Shown piece by piece: positions 1 to 9,653 of a stretch of DNA of 64,000 bases. Position 1 is the stretch's first letter, and each line of letters starts with the position of its first letter. Position numbers and translations under genes: made by a program. The notes beneath the pieces are model-generated. The model worked only from the letters and a program-made list of their open reading frames with translations. It was not told where the DNA came from and did no database searches. Location: the NCBI RefSeq assembly GCF_023634655.1, contig NZ_JAMKMS010000014.1, positions 80,913 through 144,912 on the forward strand, in the 5' to 3' direction. Source of the stretch: Vibrio methylphosphonaticus. GTDB taxonomy: Bacteria; Pseudomonadota; Gammaproteobacteria; Enterobacterales; Vibrionaceae.

Positions 1-50
1 AGTTCGATGTTGCAATAGAGAATGATTAAAACCTAATGGTAGACGCAGCA

Positions 51-82
51 AAAAAAAGCGACGATGATTCGTCGCTTTTTTG
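51..82. terminator. Bidirectional rho-independent terminator
   Basis: Stem GCGACGA (58-64) pairs with TCGTCGC (69-75) around a 4-base loop. It is flanked by an A tract on the left and a T tract on the right. It lies downstream of the leftward fhs gene and can also stop rightward transcription from outside the window. Confidence 0.85.
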
Positions 83-136
83 TTAAACCGTTAATTGATC
101 TCTGCGTTAGCCCAAATCAATTTCGTTTAAATCGAA

Positions 137-1885
137 CTAGCTCAACCCAATAATGTTACCTTCATCATCGAGGTCAAGAGACATAAAGGCAGGCTTATCC
201 GGTAAGCCAGGCATTGTCATTACATTACCACAAAGCGCATAAATAAAGCCCGCACCGGCGCAGAGCTTTAGCTCTCTTATCACGACTTCAAATCCAACGG
301 GAGCCCCTTTGATACTGCCATCCGTGGTGATAGATAACGGTGTTTTCGCTAAGCAAACCGCTAAATGATTAAAGCCTTGAGTTTCATATAAATCGAGCTG
401 TTTTTGTGCTTGGTAAGATAGCGAGACATTTGCTGCCCCATACCCGGCTTCACACACCGCCATAAGCTTTTCTTTGACAGTTTGTTCTGCGGTATACAGT
501 GGTGTGAAGTTAACAGGCGTTTGACAAGCGGCTATGACTTCTTTTGCTAATTCAATCGTACCGTTTCCGCCAAGGGAAAAGCCTTCACTGGTTGCGACGC
601 GACAGAGATTATTAAACTGCTTAATCCACTGGGTTAATAGGTCCAATTCTTCCTGAGAATCTTGAGGGAAACGGTTGATAGCAACCACAGCAGGGACGCC
701 ATACTTGGCGACATTATTAATGTGCCATTTTAGGTTTTCGAATCCGGCTTTAAGCGCCTCTTCGTCGTCTTCAAACAATGAGTCAGGAATAGGAGCGCCA
801 GGTTTAAAGTCATACAAGCCTGAATTGGCTTTAAGACCACGAAGTGTTGCGACAATAACCGCACAGTCCGGCTTTTTATCGGTGGCCGCTGCTTTGATGT
901 TGCAGGCTTTCTCAAAGCCCATGTCGGAACCAAATCCACCTTCTGTGACGGTGTAACTAGCGAGTTTAGTGGCGATCTTGTCGGCAATGATGGATGAGTT
1001 GCCGTGAGCGATGTTGGCAAACGGACCTGCGTGAATTAGAGTCGGTACGCCTTCCAAGCTTTGCATTAACGTCGGTTCGACGGCGTCTTTCATAGATACA
1101 GCCATTGCCCCGGCAACTTGTAAGTCTTCGGTGGTAATAGGTTGCCCTTCAATGCTGTACGCAACAACAATTTTACCGATTCGAGCTCTCAGATCTTTCA
1201 GGTTTTCAGATAGCGCTAATATCGCCATGAGCTCTGAAGCGGCAGAAATATCGAATCCATCTTCACGTTCGATCCCATTGATGGTTTTATTGACCTCGTT
1301 TTTGCCCACAGTGACCATACGTAGCGAACGATCGTTATGGTCAATGACGCGTTTCCAAACGACGTTCTTTACGTCGATTTTAAGCGCCGATAGTCCAGTA
1401 CGAGACTCAAAGTTGTCATAGCCCAAGCGTTGTTCATGATAGATGCGAGCGTCTATCGCTGCAGCAGCAAGATTATGCGCTGCTGTTACGGCATGGATAT
1501 CACCCGTTAAGTGTAGGTTGAGTTCCTCCATTGGTGCGACTTGTGCGTAACCACCACCGGCAGCGCCGCCTTTTACACCAAAAACCGGTCCCATAGAGGG
1601 TTGGCGGATGCACGCAAACACGCTTTCGCCAAGTTTTTTTAGCCCTTGAGAGAGCCCAACCGTGGTAACGGTTTTACCTTCACCTAACGGCGTTGGGGTA
1701 ATCGCAGTAACGACAATAAGCTTGCCATCAAGGTTATCTTGAAGACGTTCAATAGCTTTAAGCGACACTTTTGCTTTATGCACGCCTTGAGGAAGTATTT
1801 CGTGATCGAGCAAACCAGCGTCTTTGGCAACGTCGGTGATAGCAGAAAGTGAGGCACTACGGCAGATTTCGATGTCAGATAGCAT
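137..1885 (-). CDS. fhs: Formate--tetrahydrofolate ligase
   Basis: The 582-residue protein is the usual length of bacterial formate-tetrahydrofolate ligase. This cytosolic enzyme joins formate to tetrahydrofolate at the cost of ATP, giving 10-formyl-THF for one-carbon metabolism. The nucleotide loop TPLGEGKT is at residues 65-72. The conserved segments RQPSMGPVFGVKGGAAGGG, LTGDIHAV and HAGPFANIAHGNSS follow in family order. The ATG at 1885 is preceded by an AGGA-type ribosome site. The gene appears monocistronic, with a hairpin terminator just past its end. Identification is firm. Confidence 0.96.
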   Translation of the reverse strand: MLSDIEICRSASLSAITDVAKDAGLLDHEILPQGVHKAKVSLKAIERLQDNLDGKLIVVTAITPTPLGEGKTVTTVGLSQGLKKLGESVFACIRQPSMGPVFGVKGGAAGGGYAQVAPMEELNLHLTGDIHAVTAAHNLAAAAIDARIYHEQRLGYDNFESRTGLSALKIDVKNVVWKRVIDHNDRSLRMVTVGKNEVNKTINGIEREDGFDISAASELMAILALSENLKDLRARIGKIVVAYSIEGQPITTEDLQVAGAMAVSMKDAVEPTLMQSLEGVPTLIHAGPFANIAHGNSSIIADKIATKLASYTVTEGGFGSDMGFEKACNIKAAATDKKPDCAVIVATLRGLKANSGLYDFKPGAPIPDSLFEDDEEALKAGFENLKWHINNVAKYGVPAVVAINRFPQDSQEELDLLTQWIKQFNNLCRVATSEGFSLGGNGTIELAKEVIAACQTPVNFTPLYTAEQTVKEKLMAVCEAGYGAANVSLSYQAQKQLDLYETQGFNHLAVCLAKTPLSITTDGSIKGAPVGFEVVIRELKLCAGAGFIYALCGNVMTMPGLPDKPAFMSLDLDDEGNIIGLS

Positions 1886-2025
1886 TAACGGTCCTATAAA
1901 GCCACAAAATAAATGAGGGAAACGTTTGCGTCGAGATAATACTGGCTAATAATTCTTTGTAAAGACAAAATTTCAGTATGCTGTACTAAACTTGACCAGA
2001 TCAAATTGTTAGCGATGTTTTAATG

Positions 2026-2053
2026 AAAAAAAGAGGCTTATTAGCCTCTTTTT
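2026..2053 (-). terminator. Rho-independent terminator of gsk
   Basis: AGAGGCT pairs with AGCCTCT around TATT. The A tract on the + strand becomes the U tract of a leftward transcript. It sits just past the stop of the inosine-guanosine kinase gene. Confidence 0.85.
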
Positions 2054-2059
2054 ATTTAT

Positions 2060-3364
2060 CTATCTATCCCAGTATGCTTCTTCTAAGCTATCTTCTCGTT
2101 CAGGCAACGCACGAGTCAGTCTTGGTGAGTGTTGCATTAACACCTCATAGCTGACGCGGTTCGCGTATTTACATACTTGCGATAAAGAAGAGTAGGTTAG
2201 ACATGGCATCACATGTTTGTCTGAGCCTGGTACATTATTATGATGGAATGCATTTGCCGTCATATCATGCAGCAGGGCGGAAAGGGCACCGTCACCAGCT
2301 CCATTAGTATTCTTGATCTCAAGAGGACCACCTAAGTAAGGACCAATGTGAGAGTATACTTTCTGTGGATCAGCACAATCTTGCTTGCGCATAGCTCGAC
2401 TGAATTCAAACTGGTTAAAATTCTCAATCGGCCCTTCTAATAGCTCATGAGTGGTGTCTCTAAGTGCAACATTGTCGCAGTAGCCAGCCATGTATAAACC
2501 ATGAGGACCTGCGGTGCACAGTACCAAATCAACCCAATCTAGTGCTTTGTTTGCTGCAAGAAGCGGATCGCTAAACCCAGTTAAGGCTTCGCCTTCTTCT
2601 TCGTTCATTGCCACAATCGTGACATTTTCTTTAATGTAGTCTTGCCAAAACTTTTCGTTGCCTTGGATAACCCACTTAGTACCTAGCGTGAGGACGACGG
2701 GCACAGACTTTTGCTTGGCGAGCTCTACCGCTCGAGCAACGGCTAATGGCATTGGATCTTCGGGTTTGCCGCGCATGAGGTAAGATGAGACGACTAACGC
2801 GGATGCTTTGTCAAAAATTGACTCAGGAACGCTCTCTGGAAGCAGCTGATTCATTTGACCTTCGTTAATAGCAAAAGTACGTTCACCATCATCTGTGATC
2901 AAGGTATAGCAACGACCAATCGGACCATCGACAGTCTGCAAATGGTTAAGGTTCATTCGTGAAGAGGTACGGCACAAGTAGCGATAGCCGTATGAGCCTA
3001 CTTCGATGTTTTTTGACATCACGCCAAGCAACACGGACTTACTGTCCGCAAGGACTGAGTAATTATGCAGGGTGTTACCTATTGTATCACCTGGAAATTG
3101 GTGAGTAATTAAACCTTGCTCAACCAACTCTTGGTATAAAGCATCGGCTTTGCTTTCTTCAAGAACAAGTGAGTGTCCCTTACTCAGCTCATACTTTTCT
3201 AAAAACGAGTTATCTACACGAGCTTCAATATCGACAATAGTCTGTCCAACGCCAATGATTGTTGGTCGAAAATATTTCGGTGCAGCTTGAGCTTGGCTCA
3301 CAGATAGGTTTTTTTTACTTGTTGGAAAGTAATGCTTTGATTTACGTTGTCCGGGGAATCTCAT
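2060..3364 (-). CDS. gsk: Inosine-guanosine kinase
   Basis: This 434-residue PfkB-family sugar kinase matches the length and N-terminus (MRFPGQRKSKHYFP) of enterobacterial and Vibrio inosine-guanosine kinase, which phosphorylates inosine and guanosine with ATP in purine salvage. The PfkB signature NTNGAGDGALSAL near residue 355 carries the catalytic Asp of the GAGD motif. A GVGQTIVDIEA segment near residue 38 is the substrate-binding N-terminal PfkB region. The gene is transcribed alone, and a hairpin terminator follows. Confidence 0.93.
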   Translation of the reverse strand: MRFPGQRKSKHYFPTSKKNLSVSQAQAAPKYFRPTIIGVGQTIVDIEARVDNSFLEKYELSKGHSLVLEESKADALYQELVEQGLITHQFPGDTIGNTLHNYSVLADSKSVLLGVMSKNIEVGSYGYRYLCRTSSRMNLNHLQTVDGPIGRCYTLITDDGERTFAINEGQMNQLLPESVPESIFDKASALVVSSYLMRGKPEDPMPLAVARAVELAKQKSVPVVLTLGTKWVIQGNEKFWQDYIKENVTIVAMNEEEGEALTGFSDPLLAANKALDWVDLVLCTAGPHGLYMAGYCDNVALRDTTHELLEGPIENFNQFEFSRAMRKQDCADPQKVYSHIGPYLGGPLEIKNTNGAGDGALSALLHDMTANAFHHNNVPGSDKHVMPCLTYSSLSQVCKYANRVSYEVLMQHSPRLTRALPEREDSLEEAYWDR

Positions 3365-3572
3365 ACTAAACGCTAAGGGATCAAAATTTTCCGTATGATA
3401 TCACATTATGTGTCATTTTGTTGCAATGAATTGCACTGTAAATGCCTAAATTGCCCGTTATGTTCCATTTATGTCAGTTTAATATAAGGTTGAGTTCATA
3501 TTTTTAACCTTACCTCTAGCATGGTTAATGTGGGTGCTAATCTAGAACTAAAACAAAGTAAGAGGTGTTAAA

Positions 3573-4535
3573 TTGAATCAACTTGATATCAATAAGGTTG
3601 ACTTTAAGCAGGCCTTTAATCGCCTTGATAGTTACTTTTTTATTAAAGATGCACAGGGCTGCTATGTTTTCGTCAATGAAGCTATTTGTCAGTTGTTTAA
3701 CTTATCGAATGAGCAAATTCTAGGTAAAAAAGACGATGAATTTTTTAATCTCGACGAAAGTAACGAGATTATCGTCAATGACCAGTTAGTGCTCAGTGGG
3801 CAAACGGTGTCTACACTTGAGAAAAATATATTAAAGGGCAACCGGGTCCGGTATTACCAAAACATGAAATCACCATTATTTGATAATGATGGTGAGGTAA
3901 TTGGAATATTTGGAATTGCCATTGATGTCAGTGACGCCATTGCAAAAAAGCATGAGTTGGAGATCATGGTTATTCGAGACGAGCTCACTGGTCTCTATAA
4001 TCGCCGTTTTTTAGATGCCCAATTGGCGTGTGAATATTCTTCCTTTCAACGTCACAAACAGCCATTTTCACTGTTAATGATGGATGTGGATAATTTTAAG
4101 GCAATTAATGATTTACTCGGGCACAGCACTGGCGATCATGTACTTTATGAAATTGGTAAAATTATGCTCGAATCTCTGCGAGTTGAAGACTACTGCTGCC
4201 GATTTGGTGGTGATGAATTTGCCATTTTATTGCCAAATACAGAGCTACGTGATGCATTTTTCTTAGGAGAAAGACTTCGAGAAGCCGTCGCGGCGTTTAA
4301 ATTTACAAGTGTTGATGGTCGAGCGTTCAGCACAACAGTAAGTATTGGTGCCTCACACCTTACCGAGCAGGAAGAGCAGGACGGACTTACCAATATGGCT
4401 GATGCTGCATTAATGCAGGCAAAAAGAAAGTGTAAAAACTCGACACTCGTTTATTGTCATAAACAAACCATTATTACCAAGTGCACAGATTGTGATTTAG
4501 CCTGCGGTAATGAACTGCAGTCTCCTTCAAATTAG
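3573..4535 (+). CDS. PAS-GGDEF diguanylate cyclase
   Basis: The start is a TTG at 3573, preceded by AGAGGTG at proper spacing; no ATG fits. Residues 1-125 form a PAS sensory domain and residues 130-290 a GGDEF domain with DELTGLYNRR (136-145) and an intact GGDEF catalytic loop at 212-216. RVED at 203-206, five residues before it, is an intact RxxD inhibitory I-site. Such proteins make cyclic di-GMP from two GTP. The last 20 residues carry a small cysteine cluster (CTDCDLACG), unusual for the family and possibly a metal or redox site. No membrane segment is seen, so it is probably cytosolic. The PAS ligand is unknown. Confidence 0.9.
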   Translation: MNQLDINKVDFKQAFNRLDSYFFIKDAQGCYVFVNEAICQLFNLSNEQILGKKDDEFFNLDESNEIIVNDQLVLSGQTVSTLEKNILKGNRVRYYQNMKSPLFDNDGEVIGIFGIAIDVSDAIAKKHELEIMVIRDELTGLYNRRFLDAQLACEYSSFQRHKQPFSLLMMDVDNFKAINDLLGHSTGDHVLYEIGKIMLESLRVEDYCCRFGGDEFAILLPNTELRDAFFLGERLREAVAAFKFTSVDGRAFSTTVSIGASHLTEQEEQDGLTNMADAALMQAKRKCKNSTLVYCHKQTIITKCTDCDLACGNELQSPSN

Positions 4536-4615
4536 TTCGTTATATTTAAAACTTGTCCGCAATAAGAGTTGGTTGGATATCACGCATGGTTTTAGCGTAC
4601 CACCGAAGTTGTATT

Positions 4616-4638
4616 AAAAAGAGCCCAATCAAGGGCTC
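4616..4638 (-). terminator. Terminator of the creA-like gene
   Basis: GAGCCC pairs with GGGCTC around AATCAA. The flanking AAAAA on the + strand gives a U tract for the leftward transcript. Confidence 0.75.
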
Positions 4639-4648
4639 ATTCTATGGG

Positions 4649-5125
4649 TTATGGTTGAGTCGAAGCGACAGGCTCGACAAATGCTTTTGTCCCCCATAAA
4701 GGCACCGTAGATAGGCTGTGCTTAAAGCTGCCTGATGTTTCTTTGGTTGAATAGGACAGATACATGAGTGTTTGATTCTCTGCATCCAAAATACGGCGAA
4801 CTTTCATTGTTTTGAACAGTATACTTTTAGACTTTCTAAATACTATCTCGCCTGATTTGGACGTGTCGATTTGTGCTATCATTTCAGGCGTGATTTCACC
4901 TGTTTGGCGGCATGATATAGAACTGTCACTTGGGTCTGAAAAGCTTAAGTTGGCCTCAATGCTTGCAATATGACACGTCACACCGGGTACTTCTGGATCG
5001 GTTAATGTGTTGAGTTTAATGTCTTTTAATGTAAACATGCCAAGTGAAACATCACCAACCTCCTTATCTCCGCAACCCGTTAGGGCAAGGGCAAGAGCTG
5101 GAACAATCATAAGCTTTTTCAACAT
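4649..5125 (-). CDS. creA: CreA family protein
   Basis: The 158-residue product resembles the CreA family, exported proteins of unknown biochemical function found near creBCD in enterobacteria. Supporting segments are VTCHIASIEANLSFSDPSDSS, SCRQTG and a central MKVRRILD. The N-terminus MLKKLMIVPALALALTGCGD has a lipobox-like LTGC, so it may be a lipoprotein. An in-frame ATG lies 39 nt upstream, but the ATG at 5125 has AAGGAT before it and begins at the signal peptide, so it is preferred. A hairpin terminator follows the stop. No two-component creBC genes are adjacent. Confidence 0.85.
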   Translation of the reverse strand: MLKKLMIVPALALALTGCGDKEVGDVSLGMFTLKDIKLNTLTDPEVPGVTCHIASIEANLSFSDPSDSSISCRQTGEITPEMIAQIDTSKSGEIVFRKSKSILFKTMKVRRILDAENQTLMYLSYSTKETSGSFKHSLSTVPLWGTKAFVEPVASTQP

Positions 5126-5200
5126 ATTGGGGCAATCCTTTAAAATAAGAGCTTGTGTATACAATAACCACGGTCAGCAAAAAATCAAATAGGATTTACA

Positions 5201-5713
5201 ATGAAAGACGCGGCAATGGCTCTATATAACAAAAAGAATGAATGGTTAGCAAGCCAAGTAGATGTCGAATTCCCCACACCAGAAAGCATTAAAGGACGAG
5301 CTTTATATCTTGATTCTTTAACCAGTAGGTATCTTGAACCTGTCCCCGTAACAGAAGGATATTCTGCAACAATTGAGTGGCATCTTGTTGATTTTCATAG
5401 ACTCACTGTCATGTTTTCACTTCTTCAGTCTAAAATATGGGAAAGCGAAGAGGCTCAAAATGTCATTGTTGAGTTTTTGACACAAATAATCCTTGAGCCA
5501 GAATACAGCTTGTATGTTGGGTTTACTGAAGGCGAAGCGGTTTGCGCTGCAAGCGTGTGCCGACAAAGTGATGTGGTTGTTGTTTCTGATATTGTCGACG
5601 CGACGGCAACAATGAGTCATGATGACATTGCCTTATCACTTATTTACCAGACGCTAAACATCAATAATGATGCGAATACAAACTTAGTAGAGATATGGAT
5701 TGAAAAACGGTGA
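5201..5713 (+). CDS. Hypothetical protein
   Basis: I do not recognise this 170-residue protein. It has no signal peptide or membrane segment and looks soluble and acidic. The second half (LYVGFTEGEAVCAASVCRQ then VVVVSDIVDA) has a beta-strand pattern reminiscent of the core of a GNAT acetyltransferase, but no acetyl-CoA motif is convincing. The ATG at 5201 follows AGGATTTACA. It is divergent from the creA-like gene by about 75 bp, so the two may share a promoter region. Confidence 0.7.
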   Translation: MKDAAMALYNKKNEWLASQVDVEFPTPESIKGRALYLDSLTSRYLEPVPVTEGYSATIEWHLVDFHRLTVMFSLLQSKIWESEEAQNVIVEFLTQIILEPEYSLYVGFTEGEAVCAASVCRQSDVVVVSDIVDATATMSHDDIALSLIYQTLNINNDANTNLVEIWIEKR

Positions 5714-5838
5714 TCAGCACGAAACTTTCGTCTATTGATTAGAGGAATGTCGTAAACCATCGTGTAGATACCGTTTTGTGTACCCAATATCTATTAATAT
5801 TTATGACGAATTAAGTGGTTATGGGTATGTAAACTAAT

Positions 5839-6516
5839 ATGTCAGTAGTGAAGTGTGTCTTATTTGATTGCGATGGAACCTTAGTCGACAGCGAAATGCT
5901 CTGTTGTGAAGCATTGGTTGCGACCTTCAAAGAAGTGGGAGTGTCGCTTTCAATAGAAATGGCGGTGGAGAACTTTTCGGGAGGAAAAATTGCCGATGTG
6001 TTGACGTCAGCTAAAGGGCTCACTGACTCAAACGCATCTCTGGATCTGCTCGAGCCCATTTATCGACGTTTGACCACAGAGCTATTTGAATCAAAACTCA
6101 CTCCAATAAATGGGGTGGAACAATTACTCGATTACTTAGATGATGAGAAGATTGAGTACTGCGTTGTCACCAATAGCCCCGCAAATAAAGCGTTGCACAT
6201 GTTGTCGATTGTTGGACTGTCAGAGCGATTTCGAGGAAAAATCATTTCAGCGTTTGATGCGAACAGCTGGAAGCCAGAACCCGATCTTTTGAGTTATGCT
6301 GTGACCATTATGGGATTTCTCCCAAAGGAATGTGTGTACATTGACGATACAGAAAAAGGCGTCAATATGGGGATCGCGACGGGCGTTAAGACGGTGCATT
6401 TCTCTAAAGTCTGTATAGACAATCAACCTAATGTGACATGCCTGTTCGCGATGAATCAGGTTGTTGCACACATAAGTGAATTAAACAGCTCAATGAACAA
6501 GGCGGCAAGTGTGTGA
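5839..6516 (+). CDS. HAD-superfamily sugar-phosphate phosphatase (YieH-like)
   Basis: The 225-residue protein is a class IA HAD hydrolase. Motif I DCDGTLVDSE at residues 10-19 contains the nucleophile Asp and the acid/base Asp. Motif II is VVTNSP near 107, motif III the Lys in WKPEPDL near 139, and motif IV YIDDTEKGV near 165. The layout resembles YieH and YniC type small-molecule phosphatases, the former active on 6-phosphogluconate; the substrate here is an inference. Its 3' end overlaps the convergent zinc-ribbon gene by 27 bp. Confidence 0.88.
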   Translation: MSVVKCVLFDCDGTLVDSEMLCCEALVATFKEVGVSLSIEMAVENFSGGKIADVLTSAKGLTDSNASLDLLEPIYRRLTTELFESKLTPINGVEQLLDYLDDEKIEYCVVTNSPANKALHMLSIVGLSERFRGKIISAFDANSWKPEPDLLSYAVTIMGFLPKECVYIDDTEKGVNMGIATGVKTVHFSKVCIDNQPNVTCLFAMNQVVAHISELNSSMNKAASV

Positions 6517-6702
6517 GTTAGGCTGTATTTGAACCATGACCTTATTAATATACATTTCTGTCCAATCTTTGGAGTATTCTTGTGTGTAGAATCCACAGCC
6601 TGCGCAAAGGAATGTTTCGCCATCTTCTGACAAAAGATACTCATCGGAATCACATTCTGGGCAGTCGTGACTATTCTGTGTCTCGATAGTGTATTTCTTC
6701 AT
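6490..6702 (-). CDS. Small zinc-ribbon protein
   Basis: The 70-residue protein has two CxxC knuckles, CPEC near residue 14 and CAGC near residue 33, the spacing of a rubredoxin-like zinc ribbon. The start is placed at the ATG at 6702, which has AAGG eight bases upstream, rather than the in-frame ATG at 6723. A further Cys is near the C-terminus. Function is unknown; proteins of this kind often bind nucleic acid or protein partners. It converges on and overlaps the HAD phosphatase gene. Confidence 0.75.
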   Translation of the reverse strand: MKKYTIETQNSHDCPECDSDEYLLSEDGETFLCAGCGFYTQEYSKDWTEMYINKVMVQIQPNSHTCRLVH

Positions 6703-6852
6703 TGGAAGTACCTTCTTATTCATTCAATTGACGAGTCTGTCATCAAGATAAGCATAATACGCATCACTAATTTTATGTCGAAAAATTAGCGCCTTGCACA
6801 ATAACCTGCGAGTAATGTCACTCAAACGCAAACAAAATTATGCTCGAGGCAC

Positions 6853-8523
6853 TTAATCTTCAATATCAAATACCACCTGACCTTGTAACAACGTCATTAT
6901 TACGTTTGCAGATGGGATTTTTTGGGTTGGCAGGCGAGTAATATCCTGATCAATAATGGCCAAATCAGCAGACTTTCCGATGGTTATTGAGCCAGTGATA
7001 TGTTCGATTCCTAAGCTTTGCGCCGCATTAATAGTATACGCATCGATAGCCTGTTCTACCGTTTCAAACCCCAAATGCTTCATTTTCAAACTATTCGAAA
7101 TCCCGACAAGGGGGTTGAGATCGTGGACATTCCAGTCGCTACTCAGTGTGACGTTAGCCTCGGTGTCCAAAATTGCGCGTGGATTCATCATCGCGTTAGC
7201 TCGTTGTTGACCTAAAAATGGGACGGCCCAATTATGGTCGTTGAATGCCACATACTCAGATCCCACCTGAAAGTCAGCCGTAACATTGAGCAGGGCAAAG
7301 CGGGGAATATCTTGTTTGGCCACAAGCTCTACATGCGTCAAGGTATAAGGCTTAAGTGAGCCTTGTTTTCTCACGTACTCAATGGCATTTAAAGACTCTT
7401 GCACAGCACCATCGCCAATAGCATGAATGTGGGCGCTGTAGCCTATGTCGTTTAAAGACGTGAGCCAGGTTTGCATTTCTTTTGGTGCGATATAATTGAT
7501 GCCGTAAGGGTCATTGGCAAGATACGTTTTGATGTAAGGATTGAGTGTTTTTGACGTACCGTTAATAATGATACCATCACTGTACATTTTGACTTGATCA
7601 ACTAAGAGTAACCGTGTTGGGTCATCAGAGAATATTTGCTTTAGAAATGCAAGCTGCTCTGCCATGGGAAAACTCGGGTAGATCCATGGACGTAGAGAGA
7701 GTCGTGCGGTAAGTGTTTGGTCGTCTTCCGCCTTTTGCCAAACGTCATACCATCCACGTTTCCAGTACATCCTGCCATCTCCAATGGTTGTGATACCGTT
7801 AGAAGCGACGTGTTCTAGCCCAAGTAGCAGCCCATCATAACTCTGCTGAAAACGGTTGGATAAACTATTCCAAGCGAGATCCATGACGATATCGCCAGCG
7901 TTATCTAGCAAAATACCGTTGAGTTTGTTGGTCGCGGTTTGTTTGAGTATTCTTCCACCTTTGGGATCAGGCGAATGCTGATTAATTCCTGCTAACGTTA
8001 ACGCCACCGAGTTAACCCACATCGAGTGCGAAGTTTGCTCCATAATAATGACGGGTTGGTTGGGAAAAATACGATCAAGAACCTCTAATGGGGTATCGGT
8101 ATTATTCTCTAATATTGATGTTAATGAAAAACCATACCCAATGAGCCAATCTTTAGTGTTGAACGATGCTTTGCATGCTTCTAGATACGGGATTTGATCA
8201 GCCAGTGATGCGTAATCTGGAAGTTCACATTGACCACCCACTTCGGACGCGGCTTCAAAAACATGATTATGATTATCAATGAAGCCGGGCAGTATCGTGG
8301 CCTGATTCAAATCGATGATATCGGTGTCGTCGGTTGCCAGTGCTTCTAGGTCGATAGTCTTACCAATACGGGTGATTATGCCATTATTAATCGCAAGACT
8401 ATCAGCATTGGGGTGTTGGTATATATTAGCATTGATTAAAATAGTGTCGGTGGAAGGTACAGAACTTGCAATAACAGCCGACGAAAAAAGGGCGGTCAAC
8501 ATCAAATAGGATATGCGGATCAT
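6853..8523 (-). CDS. Exported metal-dependent amidohydrolase (YtcJ-like)
   Basis: From the ATG at 8523, which has AAAGGA upstream, the product is 556 residues with a cleavable signal peptide ending near VIASS, so it is probably periplasmic. The amidohydrolase-3 fold is shown by GFIDNHNHVFEA (metal-binding HxH), IHAIGDGAVQ, a later THVELV, and SSDWNVHDLNPL near residue 450. Relatives hydrolyse amide or ester bonds and are annotated as YtcJ-type amidohydrolases; the substrate is unknown. An upstream in-frame ATG at 8556 is rejected because it would bury the signal peptide. Confidence 0.88.
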   Translation of the reverse strand: MIRISYLMLTALFSSAVIASSVPSTDTILINANIYQHPNADSLAINNGIITRIGKTIDLEALATDDTDIIDLNQATILPGFIDNHNHVFEAASEVGGQCELPDYASLADQIPYLEACKASFNTKDWLIGYGFSLTSILENNTDTPLEVLDRIFPNQPVIIMEQTSHSMWVNSVALTLAGINQHSPDPKGGRILKQTATNKLNGILLDNAGDIVMDLAWNSLSNRFQQSYDGLLLGLEHVASNGITTIGDGRMYWKRGWYDVWQKAEDDQTLTARLSLRPWIYPSFPMAEQLAFLKQIFSDDPTRLLLVDQVKMYSDGIIINGTSKTLNPYIKTYLANDPYGINYIAPKEMQTWLTSLNDIGYSAHIHAIGDGAVQESLNAIEYVRKQGSLKPYTLTHVELVAKQDIPRFALLNVTADFQVGSEYVAFNDHNWAVPFLGQQRANAMMNPRAILDTEANVTLSSDWNVHDLNPLVGISNSLKMKHLGFETVEQAIDAYTINAAQSLGIEHITGSITIGKSADLAIIDQDITRLPTQKIPSANVIMTLLQGQVVFDIED

Positions 8524-8937
8524 TGTGAGTCCTTTAATGAATTTGAAACGTAACATGACGTTGAGGAAGAGTGAACGCTTAGGTGAATGGTTAATGTTAT
8601 ATCAACAATAGCAAATAATGTTAATAAGTTGGTGATGAGTGGCTATTTAGTAAAATACTGAATGATTGAGTGACAATGTCACTTTGGCGGAGGCGGGGAT
8701 TTTATAAATTTTTCAATAGGTTAAAATTCGTCCCAACTGAGTTGTTGGTCAACTATTCATCATTTTCCTACTTTCTTGCCCCTAACATATTCTGTCTCAT
8801 CACTCCGTATTCAAGGGGCAACTTGAAAAATATTTGTGAACAAAGAAGTGAATCACACAAGTGTACAAATTCACTTGGTCAAATGACGCGGAGTTTGCTA
8901 CGTTTATATGACACAGTGATTGGAAAGGTAGAATTAT
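8524..8937. other. Gene-free divergent intergenic region
   Basis: This 414-bp AT-rich stretch separates the leftward amidohydrolase from the rightward hibernation factor and should hold both promoters. A 106-codon open frame here has no ribosome site and non-protein-like composition, so it is not called. No operator or RNA structure was convincing. Confidence 0.6.
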
Positions 8938-9294
8938 ATGAAAGTAAATGTTCAAACACATCATGTATCAATCAACGACGATTCTCGTAAAGAAATAGAA
9001 AGTAAATTTGAGAAGGTTTCCGCTCACTTTCCACAACTGATTAGCTGCGACATTATCATCACAAAGGAACATGGCCAGCATCAAGTGGAAGTCTTTACTA
9101 ATTATGAAGGTGTTAGAGTTTCTGCAAAATCGACTGACGATGTTATGTATCCAGCTATCGCGGGCGCGGTTAAGAAATTAGAAACAGGATTACGAAACAG
9201 AAAAGGGCAACTCAAGTCAGGGCTTCATGAAAAACCAACGAGCACCAAACCTGAAATTGCATCAGATATCATTCAAGAAATGAAACTCGTTTAG
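8938..9294 (+). CDS. hpf: Ribosome hibernation promoting factor, short form
   Basis: The 118-residue protein has the short HPF/YfiA fold: MKVNVQTHHVSINDDSR at the start, CDIIITKEHGQHQVEVFTN in the middle and a DVMYPAIAGAVKKLETGLRNRKG helix. These proteins bind the 30S decoding region in stationary phase and either dimerise or inactivate 70S ribosomes. Its C-terminal tail of about 25 residues is intermediate between E. coli HPF and YfiA, so subtype is not assigned. AAAGG precedes the ATG, and a strong terminator follows 53 bp after the stop. Confidence 0.9.
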   Translation: MKVNVQTHHVSINDDSRKEIESKFEKVSAHFPQLISCDIIITKEHGQHQVEVFTNYEGVRVSAKSTDDVMYPAIAGAVKKLETGLRNRKGQLKSGLHEKPTSTKPEIASDIIQEMKLV

Positions 9295-9346
9295 TTCTTA
9301 AGCCACTAGCTTTTAAGTCATTACGCTTTTAAGCCGTTAATTTTCG

Positions 9347-9373
9347 AAGCCAGCACTTAGTGCTGGCTTTTTT
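9347..9373 (+). terminator. Terminator of the hpf gene
   Basis: AAGCCAGCAC pairs perfectly with GTGCTGGCTT around TTA, and a T-rich run follows. It ends the hibernation factor transcript. Confidence 0.9.
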
Positions 9374-9653
9374 CATATGGCCCAGTGAGACAGAAGCAAT
9401 AACACTTGCGACGCACAAAACAGACCAACTTGAGGTTTGTTATTTCACTACTGGTCAATCTAGTAGCAAAGTGCTGACAATAGCAGCAGGTGCACTAAAA
9501 AAGCCAAGCTTGGATGGTATTTTCATGCCAGCTTGGCTACTGTAATGTCATTGATGAGCCATTTTATGACTCATGTATTCTTGTCGCGATGAAGCCTTAC
9601 ATCACGGGTTAATAGCATCACGGGTTATTCTAAGCGTAGAAAAGGGTAAAGCA

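Noticed and set aside
8670..8990. 106-codon + strand frame before hpf
   Set aside because: It has no ribosome site, has non-protein-like composition and overlaps the hpf start in another frame.
9360..9545. 61-codon + strand frame
   Set aside because: It begins inside the hpf terminator, has no ribosome site and resembles no protein.
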